This document shows, one piece after another, positions 1-9,866 of a stretch of 64,000 nucleotides of DNA. Origin of the DNA: Dactylorhiza incarnata (lineage: Eukaryota > Streptophyta > Magnoliopsida > Asparagales > Orchidaceae); assembly GCA_033032865.1 (NCBI GenBank), contig JAWHQI010000121.1, forward strand, positions 6,696,001 through 6,760,000, in the 5' to 3' direction. The notes under the pieces were generated by a model. It had not been told where the DNA came from. It made no database searches and saw only the letters and a program-made list of their open reading frames with translations. Position numbers and translations under genes: made by a program. The number at the start of each line of letters is the position of its first letter. Within the stretch, counting starts at the first letter, position 1.

Positions 1-1700
1 GGAGCCTGGTCAGCGGTCTCTGCTCGGGGCCTTAACCAACATGAACCTCCTGCCTCGCCGAGTGAATCTCCTGTCCTGCCAGCTAGATGGGAGCCTGGTC
101 AGCGGTCTCTGCTCGGGGCCTTAACCAACATGAACCTCTTGCCTCACCGAGTGAATCTCCTGTCCTGCCAGCTAGATGGGAGCCTGGTCAGCGGTCTCTA
201 CTCGGGGCCTTAACCAACATGAAACTCCTGCCTCGTCGAGTGAATCTCCTGTCCTGCCAGCTAGATAGGAGCCTGGTCAGCGGTCTCTGCTCGGGGCCTT
301 AACCAACATGAACCTCTTGCCTCGCCGAGTGAATCTCCTGTCCTGCCAGCTAGATGGGAGCATGGTCAGCGGTCTCTGCTCGGGGCCTTAACCAACATGA
401 ACCTCTTGCCTGGCCGAGTGAATCTCCTGTCCTGCCAGCTAGATGGGAGCCTGGACAGCGGTCTCTGCTCGGGGCCTTAACCAACATGAACCTCCTGCCT
501 CGCCGAGTGAATCTCCTGTCCTGCCAGCTAGATGGGAGACTGGTCAGCGGGCTCTGCTCGGGGCCTTAACCAACATGAACCTCCTGCCTCGCTGAGTGAA
601 TCTCCTGTCCTGCCAGCTAGATGGGAGCCTGGTCAGCGGTCTCTGCTCGGGGCCTTAACCAACATGAATTTCCTGCCTTACAGAGTGAATCTCCTGTCCT
701 GCCAGCTAGATGGGAGCTTGGTCAGCGGTCTCAGCTCGGGGCCTTAACCAACATGAACCTCCTGCCTCGTCGAGTGAATCTCCTGTCCTGCCAGAAAGAT
801 GGGAGCCTGGTCAGCGGTCTCTGCTTGGGGCATTAACCAACATGAACCTCCTGCCTCGCCGAGTGAATCTCCTGTCCTGCCAGCTAGTTGGGATCCTGGT
901 CAGCGGTCTCTGCTCGGGGCCTTAACCAACATGAACCTCTTGCCTCGCCGAGTGAATCTCCTGTCCTGCCAGCTAGAGGGGAGCCTGGTCAGCGGTCTCT
1001 GCTCGGGGCATTAACCAATATGAATCTCCTGCCTCGCCGAGTGAATCTCTTGTCCTGCCAGCTAGATGGGAACCTGGTCAGCGGTCTCTACTCGGGGCCT
1101 TAACCAACATGAATCTCCTGCCTCACCGAGTGAATCTCCTGTCCTGCCACCCAGATGGGAGCCTGGTCAGCGGTCTCTGCTCGGGGCCTTAACCAACATG
1201 AACCTCTTGCCTCGCCGAGTGAATCTCCTGTCCTGCCAGCTAGATGGGAGCCTGGTCAGCGGTCTCTGCTCGGGGCCTTAACCAACATGAATCTCCTGCC
1301 TCACTGAGTGAATCTCCTGTCCTGCCAGCTAGATGGGAGCATGGTCAGCAGTCTCTGCTCGGGGCCTTAACCAACATGAACCTCCTGCCTCGCCGAGTAA
1401 ATCTCCTATCCTGCCAGCTAGATGGGAGCCTGGTCAGCGGTCTCTGCTCGGGGCCTTAACCAACATGAATCTCCTGCCTCACCGAGTGAATCTCCTGTCC
1501 TACCAGCTAGATGGGAGTCTGGTCAGCGGTCTCTGCTCGGGGACTTATCCAACATGAACCTCCTGCCTCGCCGAGTGAATCTCCTGTCCTGCCAGCTAGA
1601 TGGGAGCCTGGTCAGCGGTCTCTGCTCGGGGCCTTAACCAACATGAATCTCCTGCCTCACCGAGTGAATCTCCTGTCCTGCCAGCTAGATGGGAGCCTGG
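1..1700. repeat. 89-bp satellite/minisatellite array (about 19 copies)
   Basis: A head-to-tail direct repeat with a constant 89-bp period; each unit carries the anchors GGAGCCTGGTCAGCGG, GGGGCCTTAACCAAC and CTCCTGTCCTGCCAG. Copies differ by scattered single-base changes with almost no length change. The array is already running at base 1, so its left end is outside the window. Its right end is cut cleanly at 1700 by the LTR of element A. Because 89 is not a multiple of three, a reading frame shifts from unit to unit; the recurring 71-residue open frames are by-products of the repeat and are not called as genes. Confidence 0.97.
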
Positions 1701-2270
1701 TGTAACGCCCCTGAATTTTCGTATATTAATTTAATTATATTAATGACGTCATTATGACGTAGGATGTTACGTTAGTGCGGAGTTAGCGGTGCGCCGTCAT
1801 TGCGCGTTTTAGCGTCCGTTCGGTCAAGTCGACCAAATTTTGGAGCGACACGAAATTGGAAAACTTTACGTTAGGAAATTTGATTATTTAATTTTAGGAA
1901 TAAATCGTAAAAGTTTCGCGGCGCTCCGGGCAAATTTGAAGCCTCGGCGAATTTGCAAGGATTTGTGTATTTATCCATCGTCGTAAATTTCGGAAATTTA
2001 TATCTCGGTAACGGTACGTCGGATTTTGATTCCGACTTCGCCGTTGGATTCGTAGCGCCGCCGTTCACCTACGATGCGAATTTCATCGATTTCGGCATTC
2101 GTTAATTTTGTTTGATAATAATGTTATATTATTATTATAATAATTATTATTATTAACGTATTTATATCAACTTACATAAATTCGATTACTATAAATATAT
2201 AAATATATTATTATAATTATTATTATCATTGTTAATAAGTTATATGTAATTTCGTTTATATATAACCAAT

Positions 2271-2342
2271 GGATTTCCAAGCATTTAGCCGAATGAATTT
2301 TCAAGCATTTAGCCGAATGAATTTCCAAGCATTTAGCCGATT
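2271..2342 (+). repeat. 24-bp tandem triplicate in A 5' LTR
   Basis: Three 24-bp units sharing TCAAGCATTTAGCCGA, at 2271, 2295 and 2319. The same block is in the 3' LTR at 10446-10517, so it predates insertion. It lies upstream of the TATA-like box, where LTR enhancers usually are. Confidence 0.9.
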
Positions 2343-2436
2343 GGATTTCTAAGGCCGATTCGTTGTTAGCAATATTCGTTTAAACCTATCCTTGTCATTC
2401 TTATCATTAATATTATTATTAACATAATTATATTTA

Positions 2437-2446
2437 TATATAAATA
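2437..2446 (+). promoter_or_regulatory. Putative TATA box of A LTR
   Basis: TATATAAATA lies in the AT-rich zone just before the LTR turns GC-rich and leader-like. The 3' LTR has the same arrangement near 10613-10622. Other AT runs nearby make the exact box uncertain. Confidence 0.45.
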
Positions 2447-2643
2447 TGTACGTATATCCTTCTTCTCGGTAAGAACCAAAAAAAATCCTATTCACATTTA
2501 TTTTCTTCCCGACCTCATCGCGAACCAGAGCGGAGACGCCGATTTTCGTGAACCTTTAGATCGCCGCCACCGGAGCTCCGGAGCACGAAATCTTCGCCGG
2601 AGCATAGATCTGGAAAGCTCTCGCCGAGCTCTTCGCGTGTGCG

Positions 2644-2649
2644 GTAAGT
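2644..2649 (+). other. Predicted 5' splice site in A LTR leader
   Basis: GTAAGT directly follows a GC-rich, first-exon-like stretch (2510-2643). The 3' LTR keeps the site at 10818. A T-rich acceptor ending TTCTTACAG lies just before the gag start (5089). Splicing 2644-5089 would remove the rest of the LTR, the primer binding site and the leader hairpins. This is inference from motifs only. Confidence 0.45.
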
Positions 2650-3680
2650 ATTTCGAGTTTCGTAGATTTTTGAGGTTGGAACCGGAGCCCTAATCTTCTT
2701 TTTTGCTCCAAAAGTTTCAGAAATCGTTACTCGGGGATTTCTAGCTGTCGATCTGCGACGAGGAGCAAGTCGGAGACCGTTTTATTTGAAAGGTTTGAGG
2801 CAAGTGGTGGATTCTTCCCCCTTGCCACATTGTGGTTCATTCTTTACCGATTTTTACTCCTATTTAACTTAGACAAATATGTTATGCATTGTTTGCTGCT
2901 AAAAGAAACGCGTAATCGACCAAGTAGCCAAGTAAAATTATCACGTTCGCTAAAAAATACACGAATTTGAAATCTGTCAAGTCATGGTTCGTCGCCTGTG
3001 TTCCGCCGAATTCACCGAAGTCCTCTTAAATTGATTCGCCAAAATTACCTTAAGCAGATTCGGCATTTCTTCATAGTTAAGTTCGTCGATATGGTTTCGC
3101 CGAATTCGCCGATAGTTTTAGGATTTCGCCGACGTCGTCTTAGGCCTTAGATAATGATTTTCGCCGAAAGTCTAGGTAATTCGTCGATGGTATTTCGAGG
3201 AATTCGCCGTAAGGTTGAGTTTCCTCTTGGAATCGTTTACGAGTTTTCCTGTAGTGTCTGTTTTGGTCAGGATTTTGTGAATCTCTATTTTCCCAGTTGG
3301 TTGTTTTGGACTATGGATGGTCGGAATGGCCACCACCAGTGTCGGGTTGTTTGTCCGTGGACCTGTAGACTGTTTGTTGGTGGACTGTAAACCACCACCG
3401 CAGTACTTTTGTTCCTCGGGTGTTTTTGGGCCTGACGGTGGGTTGGAAAGAATGCCTCCGCCTCAGTGCCATTTTTGGCTGGGATGGTGATTCACTTCTT
3501 GGGCAACTCGACACTTTTCCTTTTTAGGATATTGTTGTAGTACAACTTTGACCGCACTTCATGCCAGTTTTTCCCTTGTGGATATTTATTTGATTTGCTG
3601 ACGTTTACAGCTGTTCCCGGTGGGTTGGTAAACCTCCTTTGTTGAGTTTCTCTTTCTCTTTGATTTTTATGCCTTTGTGC

Positions 3681-3709
3681 TGAGGCATTCTTTTCTTTTG
3701 AATGCCTCA
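3681..3709 (+). other. Conserved LTR hairpin (GAGGCATTC stem)
   Basis: TGAGGCATTC and GAATGCCTCA form a perfect 10-bp stem around a 9-nt U-rich loop. The same hairpin is in the A 3' LTR (11859-11887) and both B LTRs (44247-44275, 52653-52681), although these two LTR families differ widely elsewhere. Confidence 0.75.
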
Positions 3710-4407
3710 GGTTCGGACCAAAAGCCGGTGGAGCTGACCGAGTTCTATTTCTTCAGACTTGTAGCAGTTGTTTTCTTACTCCTTTTTTGGAGAGGTAGAC
3801 AGTTGTTTTCTTTTGAGACTTGTTAGGGTTATGGGTTCGTGTCAGTTTGTTGATGCCCATAGCCTGAGTTCTTTTATGTTAGACTTTGTCTTACTATTTT
3901 TATGCTACTACCATTATTTGCTATTTATGCAATTGCTCTCTGGGAAGGTTTTATGTTAGGGTGCATAGTAGTTATTTTATATACAAAACTGCATAATTCT
4001 TTCTACATAACATCTCTTTTAAAACCATCATCACCTTACTTTTGATGTTCGTAAAAGAAATCCTTTTTACTTATACTAAATATAGAAGATGCATATCATT
4101 AGAATGCTGGTTAGTTCATCATGCTCATATAGGTTAAATTAAAGTAAATTATGTATTTTCCGATGCGTAAACCTATACTTTCTTATTTATGGACTAGTTG
4201 ATCCATTAAACCGAGGGAAACGGTAACTGAAAACCTTAAACTCAAATTATGTTTTAAACATAAAATTTAAGACTTTCTGAAGAAAAGTGCGAAGTTAAAA
4301 CTTCCTGAGCGTCTGTAGTTGTCTCATGCACGACGTGACATCATGACGCGTATTTTCTCTTACTCTGACATATTATTTAATACGGGGAAAATGCGGGTTG
4401 TGACAGT

Positions 4408-4418
4408 TGGTATCAGAG
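4408..4418 (+). other. Primer binding site, initiator tRNA-Met (element A)
   Basis: TGGTATCAGAG begins two bases after the LTR terminal CA. It is complementary to the 3' end of plant initiator tRNA-Met, with a mismatch at the next base. This fixes the element as plus-strand. Confidence 0.92.
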
Positions 4419-4566
4419 GGAGGTTTGTTCGACAAGTTAGTCGAGCGACTAATTCTGATATAGTTTAGTTATTTTGTTTCATTGCATACACACACCGATG
4501 TGTCATCAGTACGTCTTGGCTGAAGCATGAACACTACACTCATAGCATGATAAGAAGTATAAATGG

Positions 4567-4737
4567 CATATTATGTAGTATGGGATGCATAATATGTGTT
4601 TGTATATGGATCCACCATAGATGGCAACATGTGACGGTTATGTAGTATGGGATGCATAACCATCATCACATGGATGCCCATTAGCACGTTTTCTTTTTCG
4701 TTACATGTGATATTATGTAGTATGGGATGCATAATAT
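4567..4737 (+). other. Three leader hairpins with invariant loop (element A)
   Basis: Hairpin 1: CATATTATG (4567-4575) pairs with CATAATATG (4588-4596). Hairpin 2: GGTTATG (4636-4642) pairs with CATAACC (4655-4661), with an outer stem CATGTGA (4628-4634) / TCACATG (4666-4672). Hairpin 3: ATATTATG (4710-4717) pairs with CATAATAT (4730-4737). All three loops are TAGTATGGGATG. The cluster lies between the primer binding site and gag, the usual place for packaging signals. Element B has the same trio with altered but still paired stems. Confidence 0.85.
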
Positions 4738-5068
4738 TTCATGTGTACGCCGCTCATAACATGCATTAAGGCTTTTCTTAGAATGCATAGCACAACATAC
4801 ATATCATTACATTGCATAAAGCACCCGTGCCAAGCTAAAGATTTACATGATGACATTCGTACACACATGATTTGAAAAGAAGATTTAAACATTCATACAT
4901 CCATGTGTCTTGCACAAGAGTCAAAGGATGACAGTATATCATCCTAAGTTAAAACATAACATCATTTGTATAAAATCTCAGAGCAAGGTTGTAGCTAGAG
5001 CAAGTGTCTTTTCCTGTTTGGTTTGAGCTAAGTTGAGTAGTTCTAGTTCCAAGTTAGGGTTTTGACGA

Positions 5069-5089
5069 GCCTCTTTTTCGTTCTTACAG
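5069..5089 (+). other. Predicted 3' splice site before gag (element A)
   Basis: A T/C-rich run ends in TTCTTACAG immediately upstream of the gag start region. Element B has a similar pyrimidine-rich run ending GTTAG at the matching place (about 45667). Predicted partner of the LTR donor at 2644. Confidence 0.45.
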
Positions 5090-5112
5090 TGAGGTCGAAG
5101 AGACGTGTTGCG

Positions 5113-6318
5113 ATGAGGTCGACACCCTAATCGGAGGGTGAGTCTTCCGGTGCGCAGAGTGAAGCCATGATGGAGAGTCTGCGACAGAGTAATGAGGCTC
5201 TGTCAAGGCAGTTAGTTGCGATGCAATCGCAGATCGAGACGTTGATGACTGCAGCCGCAGCGCAGTAGCCTGTGGTGAAGGACCCTGTAGTGGGTCAGAC
5301 TGTGCCTATTCCTCCCGCTCCTTTGGTGCCTCCAGTTCTGCTGCCACCAGAGATGAATTTTATATCGCATTTACAGAGATTAGGACCTCCTACGTTTGAC
5401 GGAAGGGCAGATTTTATGGCATTGGATGACTGGTTCGTTGCCATTGAGGAGATTTTCTCATACTCGGGAATCTCTACTGACCAAAAGGTGGTGGTCGATG
5501 CTTACAAGTTGAAGGGACTTGCTAAGAGCTGGTGGATCAGGGAGAGAGAAAGTCTTGTAGACGGATGTTCATGGAAGTCATTTAAGGCAATGATGTTAAA
5601 GAAGTTTTTGCCATCGGTCGAGCAAGATCGTCTGATGAATGACTTTCTGCACCTGAAGCAGAGGCAAGTCACAGTTAGTGAGTATGATATTGAATTCAGT
5701 AAGCTAAGCAGATTTGCTCCAGATTTGGTAGCTTCAGAGGCAGGAAGAGTGAAGCGTTTTCTAGGAGGACTTCATAGTGACGTTCAACAATTCGCTAGCG
5801 CTTACCGGTCTGAAAGTTATGCTGAAGTAGTAGAAGCAGCGCTGAAAGTCGAAGCCATCGACAACGCCAAGAATAGGGGTGTGTTGATGAGGAAAGATAA
5901 GAGAAAGGTCGAAGAGGGGGAAAGCCCCAAGGTACCTGATCCTGCCCCAAAGAAGAGGAGTGGTGAAGTTTGTAGTTTATGTGGTCGCCCTGGCCATCCG
6001 TATGAGAAATGCTTCAAAAGGTTGGGAGCTAAGAAACAGCAGCAAGTGTCGGCAATACAGAGCGCTCCCAGAGGAGATCTGACAGTACCTTCTGTAAGCG
6101 AAAGGGACACGATGTTGCTCATTGCTGGTCTAAATATAAAGTGTGTTTTCAGTGCGGACAGAAGGGGCACGTTAAGACTAAATGTCCGCATTTTCAGCCT
6201 GTTCTGCATCCAGTGTCACTTCAGGCTTTGCCGCCGCCGCAGCATCAGGATAGGGGAAACGACAAGTTGAACGTGATGACTAGGGAAGAAGCCCAGAATT
6301 CCACCCAAGTTATTTCAG
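5113..6318 (+). pseudogene. gag: gag (capsid/nucleocapsid) of element A, broken
   Basis: Gag forms the virus-like particle and binds the RNA. The capsid region keeps family blocks such as GPPTFDGRADF and LAKSWWIRE (about 5385-5540) and KKFLPSVEQDRLMNDFLHLKQ split across 5600-5660. A CCHC knuckle (CSLCGRPGHPYEKC) is near 5970. A frameshift near 6080-6110 moves the last knuckle (CFQCGQKGHVKTKC, about 6145) into another frame. Stops lie at 5128 (TAA) and 5266 (TAG). The codon aligned with B's ATG, at 5092, is AGG, so the nearest ATG here is 5113. The reading reaches VISG, where an intron is predicted. Confidence 0.88.
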
Positions 6319-6396
6319 GTTAGACTTTGAATTAACTCTTAGCCTTTATCCTTAGTCTCGTTTTTCGAGCGGTTAGTTACGTATTCAATTTTATAG
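6319..6396 (+). other. Predicted gag-protease intron (element A, 78 nt)
   Basis: GTTAGA...TTATAG. The unspliced frame stops right after the glycine codon. Removing the intron joins G to GA, remaking a glycine, and continues in frame into the protease (EFKVK...). Same phase and same codon as the predicted introns in B (46874-46971) and H (24914-25053). Confidence 0.7.
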
Positions 6397-9300
6397 GAGA
6401 ATTTAAGGTAAAGAACCGTTGGGCGCGCGTTCTGTTCGATTCTGGTGCTACCCACGCGTTCGTGGCTAGGACTTTTGTAGAGCGTCATCGTTTGATCCTC
6501 GATCAGATTGGCGATGCGTTTCGCGTTAAGTTTCCTTCTGGAGACTCCGTGGTGTCGGACCATGGTATCCAGAAATGCCCTATCCTCCTAGGTGACTTCC
6601 TAGCTTTTGCGGATTTAAAGGTGCTAGACCTGGAAGATTTCGATGTGATTTTGGGCATGGACTGGTTGTCCAGTTATGATGCGGTTATCCAATGCAAGGT
6701 TAAGCGCTTCGACTTCAAGATGGACAACGGTCAACCCATGAGTGTGTATGGTTTTCCACGCCAGGATTCCACAATTATTTTTGCGGTATGTGCTCGGAAA
6801 CTTTTAGATTTCGGTTGTTTTGCTTACTTTGTTTCTATGTTAGAAACTGTCAGCGTTTTGCCGTGTATCGAGGATGTTCCTGTGGTGCGAGAGTTTCCCG
6901 ATGTTTTCCCGGTCAGTCTTCCTGGTCTTCCGCCTGAGAGAGATGTGGAGTTCGTTATCGATCTTGAGCCTGGTACTCGTCCAATTGCTAAGGCACCGTA
7001 CCGTATGGCCCCGCGTGAGCTGGAAGAGTTGCGTATCCAGTTAGATGAATTGTTGTAGTGTGGATTCATTAATCCAAGTTCTTCTCCCTGGGGTGCTCCA
7101 GTGTTGTTTGTGAAAAAGAAGGATGGTTCGATGAGGTTGTGCATAGACTATAGAGAATTGAATAAGGTAACTATTAAGAACAAATATCCGTTGCCGCGTA
7201 TAGATGATTTATTTGATCAGTTGCGTGGTAGTTCAGTGTTTTCAAAGATCGATCTTCGTTCAGGTTATCAACAGTTAAGTATCCGTGAGTCGGACGTCCC
7301 TCGGACTGCCTTTCATTCCCGTTACGGTCATTTTGAATTTCTAGTGATGTCATTTGGTTTGACAAATGCACCCTCTGCGTTTATGGATATGATGAACCGA
7401 GTGTTCAAGGACTTCTTAGACCATTTCGTAGTAGTTTTCATCGATGATGTGTTGGTGTATTCAAGAAGTGCTGAGGAGCATGCTACGCATTTGCGTTTAG
7501 TATTGTCTACCTTAAGAGAGCACAAGCTGTATGCAAAATTGAGTAAGTGCGAATTCTGGCTTTCGCAAGTATCTTTCCTGGGTCATGTGGTAAACAAAGA
7601 TGGAATTTCTGTAGACCCAGCAAAGATTTCTGCTGTTTTGGATTGGAAGACGCCTACAACGCCTAAGGAGATAAGGAGTTTCTTAGGGTTGGCAGGTTAT
7701 TATAGAAGATTTGTGCAAGGATTTTTGGTGCTGTCAGCACTTCTAACTAAGCTTACCCAAAAGAATACCGCTTTCGTTTGGAGCGATAAGTGCGAGGAAG
7801 CCTTTCAGGAATTGAAATGGAGGTTGTGCACCGCTCCTATTTTGGCTTTACCGATCGAAGGAGTAGAGTGTGCGTTTATGTGGACGCATCTCATGTTGGA
7901 CTAGGTTGCATTTTGATGCAAGAAGGAAAGGTGATAGCTTATGGGTCAAGACGAATGAAAGTTCATGAAAGGAATTACCCTACGCATGACTTAGAATTTG
8001 CTGCAGTGATTTATGCCTTAAATGTTTGGAGACATCTTCTTTATGGAGTGTCATGCAAGATTTTTACGGATCACAAGAGTTTGAAGTATGTCTTTACCCA
8101 GAAAGAACTGAATTTGCACCAGCGCTGATGGTTGGAGTATGTTGCGGATTATGGAGTTGATATCCTATATCATCCGGGTAAGGCTAATGTAGTGACTGAT
8201 GCCTTAAGTAGAAAGACCGCGCATATCTTCAATCTTTCTGTGCAGTCCTTAGTGGAGGAGTTTATGCTGATGGATATCTCAGTCGGTAGTAGTACCACGC
8301 CTTCGAGTTTAGAAGCTGAAGAGCCTTCTTGGATTACCCTTACAAGACTGCATCAGAAGGATGATGCTGATTTGCAGCATCTCCGGAATAGAACTGAGAA
8401 AGGGGAATTACCAGATTTTTCAATTGATGACAAGGATACCTTGATGTATCGGGGTAGGTATTGTATTCCCGCGTTTGAGGATATTCGAACAAAGATCTGT
8501 AGTGAAGCACATGGCTCTAGTGTTTCTTATCATCCTGGTTCCACAAAAATGTATAAAGATCTGAAGCAGATTGTTTGGTGGTCAGGTATGAAGAATGATA
8601 TAGCTAAGTATGTTTCGGAATGTTTTACCTGTCAGCGTGTTAAGGCAGGTCATAAGAGGCCTGGAGGTAAATTGAACCCTTTGGATATTCCAAGCTGGAA
8701 GTGGGAGAGTATTTCAATGGACTTCTTTACCGGTTTGCCGAGATCTCCCAGAGGTCATGATTCGGTGTGGGTCATAGTAGACCGTTTGACAAAGTGTGCT
8801 CACTTTGTGCCTTTTAAGATCGGATATTCTATGGAGAAAATAGCAGAGCTCTATCTGGATGAGGTTATCAGATTGCATGGTGTGCTAGTGAGTATTGTGT
8901 CAGATCGAGATTCCAGGTATATGTCTCGTTTCTGGCAAAGATTGCAGGGAGCTTTGGGCACTGACGTTAGATACTCTACCGCTTACCATCCTTAGACCAA
9001 TGGACAAACAGAAAGAGTGAATCAGATTTTGGAAGATATGACCAGATGTTATATTTTGGATCATGGTGGAGCTTGGGATAGGCGTCTTGGACTTATGGAG
9101 TTTTCCTATAATAATAGTTATCAGGAGAGCTTGCAGATGACCCCCTTTGCGGCTTTGTATGGGAGGCGTTGTAGGACTCCCCTATTTTGGGCCGAAGTTG
9201 GTGAGAAACTGTTGTTAGGTCCAGAAGCTTTGGAAGAAATGAATGTTGCCATGACGCATATCCGCGAGAAGCTTCGCATTGCTCAGGAGCGATATGAGAA

Positions 9301-9757
9301 GTATGCTAATCGGAGAAGGGTTGATCTGGAGTTTGCAATTGGGGACATAGTTTTTCTGAAAGTTTCTCCGATGCCAGGTGTTAAGTGATTTGGAAGGAAC
9401 CACAAGTTGGATCCCCGGTATGTGGGACCTTTCCAGGTTGTTGAGCGCATCGGAGTGTCAGCTTATAGGCTGGATTTGCCCGCTTCTTTCCCATGCGTTC
9501 ATGATGTGTTTCATGTGAGTCAGTTGAGAAAGTGCGTGCGTAGTGATCGTCATGTCCTTAACTCGGTGCCCCACTAGTTGCAACCAAATCTGTCTTATGT
9601 CGAAGAGCCTGTCCGTATATTAGAGACTCAGGACCGAGTGTTACGGAAGAAGACAATTCCTATGGTCAAGGTCCTTTGGCGAAACCAAGACGTCGAGAGC
9701 GCGACTTGGGAACTGTAATCTGTTATGAGGACATCACATCCTCATCTTTTCTCCTAG
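6397..9757 (+). pseudogene. pol: pol (protease-RT-RNase H-integrase-chromodomain) of element A, broken
   Basis: Copies the element's RNA and inserts the cDNA. Protease: FDSGATH near 6435 and FDVILGMDWL near 6640. Reverse transcriptase: about 6950-7700 with the catalytic FIDD near 7440. RNase H: about 7860-8190. Integrase: HHCC domain about 8500-8640, then catalytic D, D and E regions near 8720, 8910 and 9015. C-terminal chromodomain-like block (VKVLW...ATWE) near 9665-9710. Disruptions: TAG 7056, a frameshift near 7870, TGA 8126, TAG 8993, TGA 9386, TAG near 9575, TAA near 9716. Most stops fit CAG/CAA to TAG/TAA or CGA to TGA. The natural end is TAG 9755-9757. Confidence 0.9.
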
Positions 9758-9852
9758 ATTTCTCAGGTGAGTTTTTTCATCCGTAGTTATAATTCTCGCT
9801 TCTATCTTTTGTATTCGAGATGTTTGTTAAAGTTTCGGGACGAAGCTTCGTT

Positions 9853-9866
9853 TTAGTGGAAGTGGT
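9853..9866 (+). other. Polypurine tract of element A
   Basis: A purine-rich run, TAGTGGAAGTGGT, abuts the 3' LTR start and would prime plus-strand DNA. The position matches B's clearer tract at 50560-50574. Confidence 0.7.

Larger units (their letters stand above)
1701..4405 (+). repeat. 5' LTR of element A
   Basis: Begins TGTAACGCC and ends TGACA, directly before the primer binding site. It matches 9867-12582 along its length with many small differences, suggesting an older insertion. Parts seen: an AT-rich upstream zone with a 24-bp triplicate, a TATA-like box, a GC-rich leader ending in a GTAAGT donor, a cluster of TTCGCCGAA-type motifs (about 3005-3215), and a GAGGCATTC hairpin. Confidence 0.95.

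Noticed and set aside
1..1700. CRISPR-like array
   Set aside because: Repeats are contiguous with no unique spacers, and the context is a plant retrotransposon landscape.
87..1705. Series of 64-74-residue plus-strand open frames in the satellite
   Set aside because: They recur every 89 bp and are the same repeat read from the same ATG; no independent coding evidence.
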